DNA from: Branchinecta lynchi
Taxonomy: Eukaryota > Arthropoda > Branchiopoda > Anostraca > Branchinectidae
DNA length: 64,000 nucleotides
Direction: 5' to 3'
Assembly: GCA_023053575.1 (NCBI GenBank)
Contig: JAKZAP010000021.1
Location: 14,880,212 to 14,944,211, forward strand
Translations under genes and position numbers: made by a program
The notes under the pieces: model-generated
Seen by the model: only the letters and a program-made list of their open reading frames with translations
Told to the model about the DNA's origin: nothing
Databases searched by the model: none
Shown: positions 11,191-22,583 of the stretch, piece by piece
Layout of the letters: each line of letters starts with the position of its first letter
Numbering within the stretch: the stretch's first letter is position 1

Positions 11191-11571
11191 GACTGAGGAG
11201 AAGTGCTTCTTGGGAAGAAGGATCAGTCAATGCGACCTGAGAGTATGCACCTGTAAGATCTGAGAGCCTCTCAAGATCGCTGTGACCCGCAGCTTCGCGG
11301 TTACTCTCATCTCGTTCCAACTTAACTGCGTCAGTGTCAGTCATGTTTTGAAGAGTTACAAGTCAAGTCCCAGTCTAGACATCCTGTACATAGAACCTGT
11401 TTAACTTAGTTCCGGCAATATAACCCTGTAAATAAATGCCGATATTCTAATATACTGGACATACACAGATAAATAGAATTTAACCGGTGATTTGGTTATG
11501 CAAAAACAAATAGACAGGTAGTACGAACCATAGGAGAAACCACAGTTGGAATTTAGTGCTTAAAGTTCGTA
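11191..11571 (+). promoter_or_regulatory. Region immediately upstream of the candidate first coding exon
   Basis: Presumed promoter or 5' untranslated DNA. No TATA box at a convincing distance is visible. An in-frame TAG at 11554-11556 rules out extension of the 11572 frame upstream. A possible acceptor (ATAGACAG at about 11510-11517) would allow an upstream non-coding exon. The text at 11194-11460 ends with AATAAATGCCGATATTC and could alternatively be an old LTR or 3' end of a retroelement. Confidence 0.3.
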
Positions 11572-12861
11572 ATGGCTAGCCTGTTTCTACGAAGCCTTCG
11601 AAGTAGTGGAAGTGAAACGAAGAAACCAGACACGTTACATCGGGGTTGTAGTGGTGCATTGCACGCGCATGCTGTTCCGAAAGTCAAACGTGAACCGAGC
11701 TCGCCCTGTCCAAGGGAAAGGACATGCGCACCACCCCCTGAGGACATAAAGGATGATTACTATCTAACCCTATTCGGTCATAACAGGAGCTATTCGACAC
11801 GATCTTTATCGTCACAATCGTCAACTTCGTCCTCCGGGTCGGATAGTTCAGGATATACGTCAGATAAGACCGTGAAGCCGGATAATCCGAAGTTGCCCAC
11901 TGCGAATGTGGTAAAAGTCAAGCAAAGTGGCAGTAATGAACAAAAAACGAAGGGCATAAAGACCAACAAGATTAAACCGACCGTAACAAAGGAACGAAAC
12001 ATTGAAGTAGTCGAAAAGATTGTGGCCAAACCGGAGCCGACCAAGGTGGGGAAAAAGAAGACGCCTGAATTCATACTGCCATACTTGTATAAAGGATGTT
12101 ACTTATACGGGAGAGCTTTAAGTGTGGTTGATGAAGAAGAAGACGAAGTACTAATATCCGACCAGGATACGATTTCACCAGGCTCTAGTCGAGCTTGTAC
12201 GCCCTCCCTTATAGAACGGATGAATACCATGCATGACCTAAGTTTGTTCCATGACGAGTACCCCGTGAATCAAGCAGTAGGTTCCAGGTCCTGCAAAGCC
12301 TGTCAAGTGATTTTTGATCTGCCGCCAAAAGAACCTAGCCCAGTGAGCAAGAATGATAAAGTCAGAGGTGCTAAGGATAAATTGAGAGACGCCAAAGGTA
12401 GTAATAACCCGGTGAGAAGTAGGGTGGTACAGGAAGATGTAAGGAAGCGTGAGAAAAGCAGCTCAGCCAGAATAATCTCGAAGCATAATGATCTTCAGGA
12501 CAGATTGACACATGACACCGCGCCGAAGGACATGCAACAAAGTAATAGACGAAGTGCTGGATCACCCGCCAATTCTCCCACGGCGAAACCTAGTCCGTCG
12601 CCAACCAAGAGGGCGACTCCCCCACTTGTAAAAAGTGCTAGTGATGGTGTACAGAGAGCAGTGGCAAAGCAGACATTTCGAAGGACCTTGAGTGATCCCC
12701 TGGTGCAGTCCAACCAGGTGAAATCTCCGACATTGGAAAGATTACCGCCTTCGAAGCCAGGGAAGTTCTGTATAAAAAAGGAGTCAAGCCTAAAGAAGAC
12801 ACAGGAAAAGGTACCGGTTTCTGTGAAGGAACGGGCAGCTAGCCCAGAAGATAGTTTTGAG
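11572..12861 (+). CDS. Candidate first coding exon of the MYO18 gene: disordered N-terminal region
   Basis: The frame gives 430 residues from ATG at 11572 (G at -3 and +4, in-frame TAG 18 bp upstream) to GAG at 12859-12861, followed by the donor GTAATA. Without splicing it would stop at 12900. The protein is low-complexity: basic and S/P/K-rich, a serine cluster near residues 80-95, an acidic patch E-E-E-D-E near 190, and an S-P-A-N-S-P-T-A-K-P-S-P-S-P-T-K run near 330-345. No PDZ domain, transmembrane segment or enzyme motif is visible. It ends in phase 0, matching the phase-0 acceptor of the first myosin exon at 33553, same strand. Long disordered N-terminal extensions are known in class XVIII myosins. 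Linkage over a 20.7-kb intron is inference; it could be a separate gene. Confidence 0.75.
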
Positions 12862-12980
12862 GTAATATTCCCCTTGGTGATCATTGCCTCTAGTAGTTAA
12901 TAGACACATCGTAGTCTTGTTAAGAAGTAATTATTCTTCCCGCTCATGAAACAACACTGTCTCATAGTACGAAGGGGCAG

Positions 12981-13292
12981 AAGGGGCATTAGGCTGCTAC
13001 GATTTGGTTTATTGCACTTGTTACTAACTTGTTAATGAAAAAGAGGTTTAAATGGTCGGACTGGCTGGCAAGACATTCAGTATTGAAATCGAAATTGTTC
13101 TTGCAAGAGCTTAGAGATCTCTTTCGATTGTTGCCGTTTGTTTACATGAAAAGCCTTTGATTTCAGATTGATTATTTCAGTACTTGTTTGGTTATTGGTG
13201 ATGTGGAATCTCTTGGTTCTACGGCTGTTTGTATATGAGGTCTGATAGACATTTTACTTTCACACTCCATGTTTAAGCGCTTGCGCACTTGT
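12981..13292. repeat. Dispersed repeat D, copy 2
   Basis: Direct-orientation copy of 8816-9140, from GGGGCATTAGGCTGCTAC to GCGCTTGCGCACTTGT. It begins 120 bp after the end of the 11572-12861 exon, so the pair forms a direct repeat around that exon. Confidence 0.7.
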
Positions 13293-14130
13293 TGTCTTCT
13301 GTCTTGATTGACATGCGTCGTTATTGAACGTTCGATACTGGTTCTTGAAATCTTGTCTTGCTTTACGGTGACTCAACAGAGTGTGAAATTGTATGAAGTA
13401 AAAGCAAAAGCTGATGCTATTATTATTATCATTATAATTATAAGATTGAGAATAAGAAGTCTTGGTCGCAACGAAACTTCAACAGACGTTGAACTAGACA
13501 AGTAAACAAACTTAGAACTTGATTTTCTGGTTAAAGTAGCGCTAGCACCATGCTGTCAAGGAAAAATCAAGATAAGTTCCGAGGTAGTGTTCCAACTTGT
13601 TGTTACGACTGCAAATTTTGTTTCTTTTCTTAAAATTGGTGGTCAGTTGTGAGGAAGAATGGTCAAAGAGTCTCATTCGAAACCTCTGTCCGTAAAGAAG
13701 TCATTGTATTAACTCGCAGCAAAACTTGTGATGAAAAAGTGGAAGATTTAGATATATTTAATTTCCTCACTAAGAGAATCTGCTGCACATACCACTTATC
13801 AAGGAGTATGACTGTCCATCAATTGTTGGGATTAAATCGTGACCAGAGGATTGCATATTTAGCACAAAATACAAATGGGACATTTTGTTTTCGAGACAAA
13901 TTACAACTTACTTTTCTCCTTAAAGCACAACTTTTACCAGAAATGGCCTTTTCACGATGAAATGACCCATGAATATCGTTTGAAAAATACCATTCTTTTC
14001 CACACGAATTGACAGATTTTCCTATTAGCACTTCTCCACTCTCTTCAGCCTGCACGCTCTCCGACGCGGTGGCTGTATGTAATATTTGAAAAATGAACGC
14101 GCCGTGTTTTAAAAGTTCTCTCATGTCTTC
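13293..14130. other. No recognisable gene
   Basis: Has an ATT-rich microsatellite at 13418-13442 and a 103-codon plus frame (13649-13960) overlapping a 101-codon minus frame (13819-14124). Neither has motifs I recognise, flanking splice sites I trust, or copies in the window. Confidence 0.4.
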
Positions 14131-14395
14131 AAAAATTAAAAGATTACGTTGAAGCTTGTCATGGTATCGCTACCGGATATCACGGAGAAATTGTCTGTGC
14201 TCCAGAAAACTGTCCAAAATGGCGTACGCGCGTCTGTCACCCCCTCATGGGCTCATTCGTCCGTTTGACTCCTAAATAGATTTTGTTTGTATGTGTTGTG
14301 TGTTCCATAATTGTTTTCATATTTTTTTCTGTACTCCACTGTTTTCGTCTTGTACGATTTGTGGGTTACAAATAAATTATTATTGGCGGACCTTG
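14131..14395 (+). pseudogene. LINE C-terminus and 3' end (HGL-type), decayed
   Basis: One frame at about 14175-14280 reads L-P-D-I-T-E-K-L-S-V-L and aligns with L-P-G-I-T-E-N-V-S-V-L of the minus fragment at 5174-5443. The 3' text CTGTACTCCACTGTTTTCGT then TTACAAATAAATTATT is the family's 3' end. Dead fragment. Confidence 0.6.
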
Positions 14396-14960
14396 AAGCT
14401 TTTGCGAATTTTACGTTGCTTGACGGGCAAAGCGCTAAGAAGCCGTGGATAGAAAAGGAAAGAAAACTAAAAGCGGAGATTTCAGAAGCTTATAATTCCA
14501 TAAGGGAGTACACGCCCAGGTTGATCACGTGGAAAAAGCTTTCTACCCACCATGATATTGAAATGTTTCGACGTGTATCGGAAGGCAAACAAAGTCAAAA
14601 TCAAGCCAGAATCAGCAGCAGGCACGACATGAAAGTTTTTCAACACCTTCAAATCTTGATCCATAAACCAAAGCCGCATAGCTATGCAGATCATGCCGAT
14701 ACGGTAGGGAGGACTTGACTGCTTCTGTTTAGTCGAACATGTTTCTCTTAATAAGCTGGTAGGAACGAACACCTGAGAACAGCAACAACCCATTATCAAA
14801 TCAGCCATTCTTCACTGACTGATAATTTCATGAAGCTGTACTGAGATACAGAGTAAACATCTGGTCCTTACTTCTGCCTTATGTGTAGAGATGTGAATGA
14901 TTTGGTCCATCTAATGTGTACTGTACATGTTACGAGTTGGATGAATTGAGGCCTAAGATT
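14396..14960 (+). pseudogene. LINE C-terminal fragment with S-G-P-Y-F-C motif
   Basis: The frame at 14860-14948 reads S-G-P-Y-F-C-L-M-C-R-D-V-N-D-L-V-H-L, matching fragments on the minus strand at 19012-19317 and 28934-29065 and part of 43003-43209. This is the Cys-Cys-His-Cys finger near the end of some non-LTR ORF2 proteins. The preceding open frame (to 14718) is Lys/Glu-rich and may be the linker upstream of the finger. Truncated at both ends. Confidence 0.55.
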
Positions 14961-14961
14961 T

Positions 14962-15930
14962 TGGGATCCCAAAACGGACGCGATACCTATGATTTCGTAA
15001 AGGTTGTCCGTCTGTCCGTCTGTTAGCACGATAACTCTCGAAGGGTTTGAGATATTTTATTCAGACTTGGTACGAGGACTCTTTTCAAGTGAGCTCTGTA
15101 TTTAGGGGCGGGGGAAAATTAGTTCGTCTGGAAACCGGCGAAAACCGGAAAATTTGTTGAAGTAATAGTTTTATTTGAAGTTTTTTAAATGTCCGACTTA
15201 AAAGTAAGAAGACATACTGAATCTGTACGTGACAAACGTTTTCTACCCGGACAAGTAGTTCGCCCGGAATCCGGCCAGAACCGTAAAATTTTTGAAAGTA
15301 AAAGTTTTATTTGAAGTTGATTTAGTCGTAAGAAGACATGCTGAATGCATATATGACAATCATTTTCTACCTGGACGTATAGTCCGCTCGGAATCCGGCC
15401 GAAACCGGACAACCTTTGAAGTTAAATTAGAGATCCGATTTAGCGGTAAGAAGGCACGCTGAGTCCGCATATATAAATTGGTTTCTCGCCGGACAAATAG
15501 TTAGCCGGGAACCCGGCCAAAACCAGAAAATTTGTTAAAGTTACAGTTTATCTGCAGTAGATTAGAGGTTAGATATAGGGGTAAGTAGCCTAAACATGCT
15601 GAATTCGTGTTGAGCTTTAGTTTTCTGCTGGACAAGTAGTACATCCGGAATCCGGCCGAAACCGGAAGTTTCGATCAATTTCGTCAAAGTAGATATGACA
15701 CACATACTGAATCCATACCTGAACTTGGTTTTCTCAGGTGACTCATCAGGTGACGTTAATCTGTCAATCTGTTGGCAGATTAATCTAATCTGTTCCTAAA
15801 TTTTAATAGTACAAATACTCATTGGTAAAAGTAAAAGAATTAGATTTCCCGGATAGGCCTATCCACAAGCCGGAACTGTCTGGATCAAATATTGAATTTT
15901 TGGATCCCATCGAAACCTTTGGTCTTGTTG
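14962..15930 (+). repeat. Family A element, near complete
   Basis: Starts with the palindromic TTTTGGGATCCCAAAACG, then a CTGT/CCGT-rich stretch and AGCACGATAACTCTCGAAGG. Five diverged 117-144 bp units follow, recognised by CGGAATCCGGCCGAAACCGG at about 15121, 15265, 15388, 15505 and 15645. It ends TTTGGATCCCATCGAAACC and GGTCTTGTT. The GGATCCCA motif at both ends defines the family. A 3-bp-duplicating MITE is inserted directly after it. Confidence 0.8.
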
Positions 15931-15942
15931 GAGAGGCACTGT

Positions 15943-16177
15943 GAGCGTGTTCCATCCTACTTACCGTAGTTACTACGCATGGCGTCACGAATTCTGGCTT
16001 TTGCCGTCAAGGCTGGAAAGATTTTTCTATTTTCCAGCAGGATCTCACGCCACGGGCGAATCCGACCAATGACGTTACAGAGATGTGCAAATAGAAAAAT
16101 CGCGTAGTAACTTTTCGTGAGGATGGAACGGAAATAGTAACTAATAGTAACTATTGTTAGAAGGGTGGAACACGCTC
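15943..16177. mobile_element. MITE with TIR GAGCGTGTTCC, internally deleted, TSD TGT
   Basis: Same inverted ends as 6875-7179 and 24983-25287. Flanked by TGT at 15940-15942 and 16178-16180. It is about 70 bp shorter, missing a central block between the CAGAGATG segment and the CGTAGTAACTTTTC segment. Confidence 0.9.
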
Positions 16178-16180
16178 TGT

Positions 16181-17819
16181 ATGATGAGGAATAGATGGCG
16201 GGAAGCGTGAATGTTGAATATAATTCGGTGATTTAAAGTCTGGTGGCAATGCGGCATCGGGATAATTATTGTCAGTTAATGCTTTTATTAGTTTCTTCTG
16301 ATGTATGAGAAAATAACAAGTGCGTTATGTGTAGCGTGTGAGGCGAAACTGGAGTTTGGTTGAGAATAAACGGGCGAGCTTGATAATATTGGCGACTGAT
16401 GCTATGCACTTAGTCTTTCCGGAAGGCGATACTCAGTTCGTAGGTCAATAACTAAGCACATAGTACTTACATTGGGGTTGATAAACACTTGTCACTATAT
16501 CAACTATGTAGGACTGTGCCCAGCTCGAACTGGCTCAGAACTGAACTAACTGCCTAACTGGGGAATCTGTCCTTTTATGGGGTCCCGACCTCGAGCCTAG
16601 GTTGCTTCAAGATACTTCGCCGAATAGGGTTGTCTTTCCTTTCTTTTTTTGCCGGTCACGTAAGGTCGATTTTTGGTGACCAATACAATAATAGAAAATA
16701 CTCGTTGAATATTATATTCAGTGTTTATCGTCTGTGATTTGTTCATTTGTTTTAAAAGAGTAACGATTTTATATCCAGTTAGCTCATTGGCTAGACTTAA
16801 TTAGTGTTGTGAGGTTAATTAGCCGTTTTGAGGTTAATTAGCCGTTTTATCGAGTTTCGACAATCAGAAGTTTAGCCTAACTTGCGTGTTTTATGCATCA
16901 GTGCAATAGATCCAGGCATGAATAACGGATAAGATCATATATTTACTCGTTCACTTTCTTCTCAGGCTAACGAAAACACATTCTGGGGGGCAGACCCTAT
17001 CCATCATTAGGTAATGTAGCCTAGCCAACTTTTGCCCGTTAAGTTCATGTTCCAGAACCTGGACTGTAAAATTTCGGTTGTACTATGAAATAGTGTTAAA
17101 ATAATGGAAAGAAAGTGGATGAGTGACGTGATGTAATTGTTTATCCTGGGTCCTATTTTCCTTCATTGGAGAGAGGGAGTAATCTTTTTCTGTCTGAAGA
17201 AAAGCGGGAGTGTTAGAGTTAGTCGAAAATAGAGAGAGTTGAAGATATATTTTGTTAAGTAGGTTTTCATCAAAATATTTGTCTATCTTAAATGTAACCT
17301 CACAGATGCAATGGGATTTACCAAATGGTGTGGTTTTTCGCTGCATGGTTGGGTTGCCATGGCTCTCGGGCTTCTTGCAAACTATCGTATCATATCATAT
17401 CATGATCGGGTTGACATTACATTGACTTGGCATCGGTTCAGTGCCTATGAATTCGTAGCCCTTTATATTGCCAGCAAGACATTTGAGTGGTTGGCTTGTT
17501 CACGTAGCGTGGGCTTCGCGTCCTTGCTAACTCACTTTGAACCTTTAAACGATTCTCACTTTTGAAGCACTGTATTAATTTAGTTCTTTAGCTGTGACCA
17601 CTGCCAGAAACTCTCTTAAAAATAATTTATTGCCATAATTATTGCATAGTAATAGCCATTGGAGTGAGAAGCGTTCTTGCTGTTTTTGGTATTAATCGGT
17701 AAAAATGTAGTTAAACTTTACATCTAGAATACAGGTTAGATTTTTGCTGCTTCTCAGATATTTAACTTGGCTATCTCGCCTATGTTTGGCCTTTTTAAAT
17801 CTCGCTTCATTGTTTCGAT
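16181..17819. other. No recognisable gene
   Basis: A/T-rich intron-like DNA. Frames of 84-87 codons at 17083-17565 lie on opposite strands and have no known motif. AGGTTAATTAGCCGTTTT is duplicated in tandem at about 16811-16850. No mobile element ends were identified. Confidence 0.4.
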
Positions 17820-17825
17820 GTTGCT

Positions 17826-18906
17826 TTTTGGGATCCCAAAACGTAAGTGGAGGGATCCCTATGACATCGAAAAAGTTGTGCGTCTGTCTGTCCGCACGAT
17901 AACTCTCGAAGGGATTGACATATTTTGATGAAATTTGGTGGGAGGATCCTTTGGGTCAAAGTACGGGTGAAGTTCGAAGATGGACTCTATAGCTCTATAT
18001 TTGAGTGTGGGGGAGGGGTTTCAAATTAAGGGGCAACAAATTTTTGTTTAAAGCTATTGAGATAGTTTGTTTAGGGGTAAGGAATCATGCTGAATTTGAA
18101 TATGGAATTTATTTTCTCACTGGAAAAATAGTTCACCCGGAATCCGGCGAAAACCGGAAAATTTGTGAAAAATTAAAGGTTTAGTATGAAGTTGATTAGA
18201 GGCTTGTTTTAGGGGCAAGGAGACGTGCTGAGTCCGAATGTGAAATTTGTTTTCTCACCGGACAATTAGTTCGGCCGGAACCCGGCCGAAACCGGAAAAT
18301 TTGTTAAAAGTAAAAGTTTTATTTAAATTTGATAAGATGTTAGATTTGCGGGTAAGAAGACATGCTGAATTCGCGTATGACAATCATTTTCTCATTGGAT
18401 GTATAGATCGCTCGGAATCCGGCTGAAACCGGAAAATTTGTGAAAAGTAAAAGTTTAATCTGAAGCTGATTAGAGGTTGGATGTAGGGTGAGGAGACATG
18501 CTGAATTTGTTTTTGAGCTTTATTTTTTTTTTGCCAGACAAGTAGTTTGTCGGGAATCCGGCCGAAACCGGAAGTTGGGCAGAAGTAAGGAAGGTAGGAG
18601 ATACGACGTAGGCTATAGGGTAAACCGTATGCTGAATCCATATTTCGATATTTTTGCAGCGCAAAATGGATATCTGAATATGTCTGAACTTGTTGAAATT
18701 CAGCTGGCGTATCCGGTTTGCACGGTCAAATACGAACTTGGTCTTCTCCGATTATTACCTTTGGCCTTAAACGGTTTGTAAATCTTAAAAGTAAAAATGT
18801 TTAAGAAGTCTGTTGAAGACCTGTTTGTCCATTCATCTACAAGACCGAATTGTAGGGAGCAAATATTAAAATTTTGGGATCCCATCGAAACCTTTGGTCT
18901 TGTTCA
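17826..18906 (+). repeat. Family A element, full length, with an alpha-element remnant inside
   Basis: Begins TTTTGGGATCCCAAAACG (17828), has a CTGTCTGTCCGCAC stretch and AACTCTCGAAGGG, then a G-run and about five units with CGGAATCCGGCCGAAACCGG-like cores, and ends TTTTGGGATCCCATCG and GGTCTTGTTC (18906). Near the 3' end (18652-18738) lies a remnant of the hammerhead-bearing element (AAATTCAGCTGGCGTATCCG and GCACGGTCAAATACGA) whose catalytic core is gone. Confidence 0.8.
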
Positions 18907-18912
18907 GAACTA

Positions 18913-19420
18913 TAGATAGATAGATAGATAGATAGATTTATTTGCGCTAAAAAGCCACAAGGGCCATGGCAAATACAAAATAATGACAACAAAACAACAA
19001 CAATAACAAACCTACAAAAAACCTTCCCGATATGACAGAGCGATCCGAAGGAATCTTCCAAATCTCTTTAAATCCCCAAAATGTTTACTTTTTAATTTTC
19101 TAACAAGTTCCTCCCTCGAGAAAAAACCCACCCTAAAAATTTCCTCCCTTAGATACCTTAAACCCTCACAATCACAAATAAAATGCTCTACATCTTCATC
19201 AATCATCCCGCACAAAGGGCAGAAATAAGGACCAGACGAAACTCTAATTTTCCCAATATATTTTCTTCTTTGGCCAAAAGGCAAACAATCTCCTCTCAGA
19301 CTAATTAAACATTTCAATTCTTCTGGAGATAACCCCGACTTAAAATAAATTTCTTCGCCCCATGCCTCCTTAACCCTATTGTAGAGACTCAGGGATACTA
19401 ATTGATATGTTTACATTTGA
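18913..19420 (-). pseudogene. LINE 3' end with S-G-P-Y-F-C finger, GATA tail
   Basis: Minus-strand frame 19317-19012 (101 residues) carries S-S-G-P-Y-F-C-P-L-C-G-M, then D-E-D-V-E-H-F and C-D-C-E-G-L, a CCHC-type finger, then a basic tail ending F-G-R-F-L-R-I. The 3' UTR has GCCATGGCCCTTGTGGC, AAATAAAT and a (TATC)n tail at 18913-18937. The reverse transcriptase core is absent: 5'-truncated copy. It is the best-preserved member of this lineage here. Confidence 0.75.
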
Positions 19421-19539
19421 CAAACGCCTGAAACCTTCCCTTACATATTATGATATTTCAGCAGAACTGTTAAGCAAGAAGGAAGCTTTATTGCTGATTT
19501 GGCAAATAATAATGCAAATGATACTTTAAACAAAGTATT

Positions 19540-19569
19540 CCTTCAGGCCAAACCGACTGCGAATCATAG
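19540..19569. repeat. Left-end remnant of a hammerhead-family element
   Basis: The text TTCCTTCAGGCCAAACCGAC then TGCGAATCATA is the outer left end of the family seen at 3858 and 41218. The MITE at 19570-19968 interrupts it immediately afterwards. Confidence 0.55.
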
Positions 19570-19968
19570 CAAGAACACACAATCAGATAGAACCTCCGTC
19601 TCCCTCTCTCTGTAGTATGACCATGCGGTGTCCGATATTTCCCCGTTCCCTGCCCGATGCAAACGAACGGAGGTTAGGAGGTACGTGGCACATCACGTTT
19701 CTTTAACTCTACAAATAGCTTTATCGCTGTGAAGCCACATAGCAGAAACTTTCGAAGTCAAAGCTGATTGGTTCTGCGGACGTGCTTCAGAGCGGTTCAA
19801 CTTGCCTCCTGCACTTATTGCTCTGCGATGAGCAAAGGCGAAGAACGAAGTAGACGGGTATCAACTCAAAGCTAGAGCAATGCCTCTAGCTCCGCTCAGT
19901 TTTGTCGGGGTATCCAAAGTCGCTGCATGGGACCAACGAAGGAGGTTCTATCTGATTATTTGTTCTTG
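19570..19968. mobile_element. MITE with TIR CAAGAACA and 7-bp duplication ATCATAG
   Basis: The left end CAAGAACACACAATCAGATA and the right end, reverse complement of CAAGAACAAATAATCAGATA, pair over about 28 bp. ATCATAG flanks it on both sides (19563-19569, 19969-19975). The interior includes GATGCAAACGAACGGAGG and the segment GAGCAAAGGCGAAGAACG. Relatives: 30563-31098 and a fragment at 30077-30165. The superfamily is uncertain; hAT elements normally duplicate 8 bp. Confidence 0.8.
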
Positions 19969-19975
19969 ATCATAG

Positions 19976-22105
19976 TTAGGATCGCTGAACAGATTAATAA
20001 GCTGCGAATATCGCTGGAATAAATCTCCGCTGATTTATCCGTAAAAAAATTAAACAAATATTTGGATGCTAAGATTCTTTTATAGGACCTGTCGTGCATA
20101 TAATGTCAATATTCAACCAACTACCCTCACAGTATTAACTATTTTTTAAACCCGGAAACCAAAATTTCATGTTACATTCTAGAGCCGCTAACAACACCTT
20201 ACTAATCTTTCCACTTGCCGTTATTCATTAGTTTCCATTTCCACCGCGTCTCATGCTATTGATGGGTAAAACCGGTTTATCTGAGTTTTGCCGAAACTTT
20301 GCTAGAACCCAATGGGCCTTGTAAAAAGCCTTAAACGGCTAAGCCCGTGGATACTTTGTTAAGAGCAGAACCTACATTTACAGTATTCAGGTAGTTTTGA
20401 ATATTAGAACATAACCTTTAAATAGTGCGAGATGTGCTTTAAGGTATCTAACGACATTCGAAACATTTGAAATAGAACGGTCTTACGAAATTTGTTATTG
20501 ACTTGATGCGAAGGGAATTACCGTAGTGTGCATACATGTAAGGTATGAACTCGCTAAACCCCGAGGTTAAATTTAACTGCACTTCGCAAGATTAAAGGCC
20601 TACCTAGGATAACCTTTTACGTACGGTATTGTTGTAAAATACGAGGCGAGTTCGAAGCAAATAAAATTTGGAAACATATTTACCTACGCAAAATGTTATG
20701 TAAAATCAGTGCCAAGTTATTGCAAAATGTGAATGTGTAAAGTACACCCCAAACCGCTTGTGTAACTAAATTGGACCAGAAATGGAAGTAAAAGTATTCG
20801 ATTTTGTTTGCATTACTGCAATATTTTGGTCAAGTTTGGATGGATAGCGGAAACAAAAAAGGTTTTGGAAACATCTTTCTTAAAATTTATGTTATGTCAG
20901 TGGACTTAAGTTATTGCAAAATGTGTATGTGTGTGGTACAGCTTGACTAAACATTGAACTGACTATGTTTTTTTTTTCATATGATATTATAGTCGAGTTC
21001 GAATGGAGAGTCGAAACAGATAAGATTTAGTAACTTCTGACCCTAACTGCTATATGAGTCAGCTTGAAGCAATCGATTAGAACATGTAGGTCTGTTTGTG
21101 CTATGTCAGAACTAAACCTCAAGTTATACTGATATGGGCAGGACATTAAATACAGTCACCAGTTGGACGATCAAGTGAAATGGAAGTTTACTTCCCGTGC
21201 CGTCTTTTACTTTTGATCGACCCCTGGGCCATCAATAGTTTTTCCGGCCCAGTTTCCTGACTCAAAAACATAAAAACACCAGCACACACACGATTATTGG
21301 TCGAGCCACACTATGGCCGTAGCATAATTTTGACTACGGTGCAACGATGGTGGCCCCGCTTCCCGAATCAAAAACGTAAAAACACCAGCACAAGCACGAT
21401 TATTGGTCGAGCCACATGATCGATTATTGGTCGAGCCACATGACACATCGATGATCATAGCATAATTTTGACGACGGTGCAACGAGCTGGTCACACCTGG
21501 ATCGTAATGAACAACGTGATACGGCTAGCAACCGTAGCCTGATTTCTCAACAATACCGGCCGCTTGGCCTCTCGTTCCCCCTGGCACCCCAGCACCGGCC
21601 TAAGGGTAAAGATGGCTCTGTATGCTTCATATGCAACCTAAATTTAAGCCAGCCATTTCGAGACGAGACAAGACTGAGTAATCAGATACGAGCCTCTGAT
21701 GGTTAAACAGTTAGACAACTTCGTTACGACTAGTTTCATCACACTACCATGTGAGTCATTAGAACTTCCGACTCGCCTGTTATTGCAATAGATAAGACTA
21801 GCGTAAGAGCATTCTTACAAATGAGTATTAACTTCTTTGTGGCTTTGATAAGGGCTCATCAATCTCAACATTTGGTTGTTAGTCTGCACTTACTTTCTGA
21901 GAGAATTCAAGTCCCATTTGTATAAAATAATTCTGCGTATGAACAAAGTGAACAACAAGCAATACAACATACAAGCAACATTATGCAGAAGTTTGAGAGA
22001 ACAAAAAGTGACAATAGTTAAATAATCTGCGGAAATAAAAGTCAGAAAACTACAAATCAAATTAAAGAAGAGTTTTCCTGTATCAAATACAATCAATAAA
22101 TATCA
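19976..22105. other. No gene; dispersed and locally duplicated DNA
   Basis: Segment 20085-20180 (GGACCTGTCGTGCATATAAT ... CCCGGAAACC) is related to 62305-62400 and, inverted, to about 24715-24830. Units sharing AAGTTATTGCAAAATGTG at about 20715 and 20910 form an old 200-bp duplication. At 21247-21490 a segment with ACACCAGCAC and CGATTATTGGTCGAGCCACA is repeated two to three times. No frame has a recognisable product. Confidence 0.5.
21247..21490. repeat. Recent tandem duplication with CGATTATTGGTCGAGCCACA
   Basis: AAAAACACCAGCACACACAC and AAAAACACCAGCACAAGCAC start two copies about 117 bp apart. CGATTATTGGTCGAGCCACA occurs three times (about 21290, 21399, 21420), and GCATAATTTTGAC then ACGGTGCAACGA twice. 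Divergence is low. Confidence 0.75.
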
Positions 22106-22113
22106 TGACAAGG

Positions 22114-22272
22114 CAGGCCCGTATCCAGGAATTTATTTCGGGAGGGGGGGGGGTTTGCCTGCGGGTCGCACAAAAAAGTACAAAAAAGACACTGATCAGA
22201 GGGAAAAGCCTACAAAAATGAGTATTTTTGTATGTTTCGGGGGGGGGGGGGTGAACCCTGGATACGGCCTTG
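22114..22272. mobile_element. hAT-like MITE with 8-bp duplication TGACAAGG
   Basis: Perfect TGACAAGG at 22106-22113 and 22273-22280. The ends CAGGCCCGTATCCAGG and CCTGGATACGGCCTTG are inverted. G-runs lie just inside both ends. Same family as 6545-6711, 3590-3765 and 40341-40546; this copy has the cleanest termini. Confidence 0.9.
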
Positions 22273-22583
22273 TGACAAGGTCATACGTAACTTTACATTG
22301 AGGAAGGTATGTGATTAACATCAATGAGTCAGCGCACAAGGCCAGACATCGGATGATGCTAAACATTACTACACAAATCCAAATACAAAAAAGGAAAACG
22401 GAATACCTGTACTTTCTTTTTCCCAGCGCATTGAAAAAAAAAATGCTTCCCAGGCCATCCTTGTGTTTATTTACCTTATAATAACAGGAACGAGAGGAGC
22501 ATCAAGCTCCTCATCAAAACCCAGAGTTTCAGTTTCAGTTTGCTTATTAACAAAAAACAAATCATACACTGTAAACTAACTAC

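Noticed and set aside
11194..11460. Possible solo LTR upstream of the first exon
   Set aside because: AATAAATGCC near the end and a mixed GC block suggested one, but no TG...CA borders with a target duplication or second copy were found.
13649..14124. Pair of opposed 101-103 codon frames
   Set aside because: No recognisable motif, no credible splice borders, and both strands open; not enough for a gene call.
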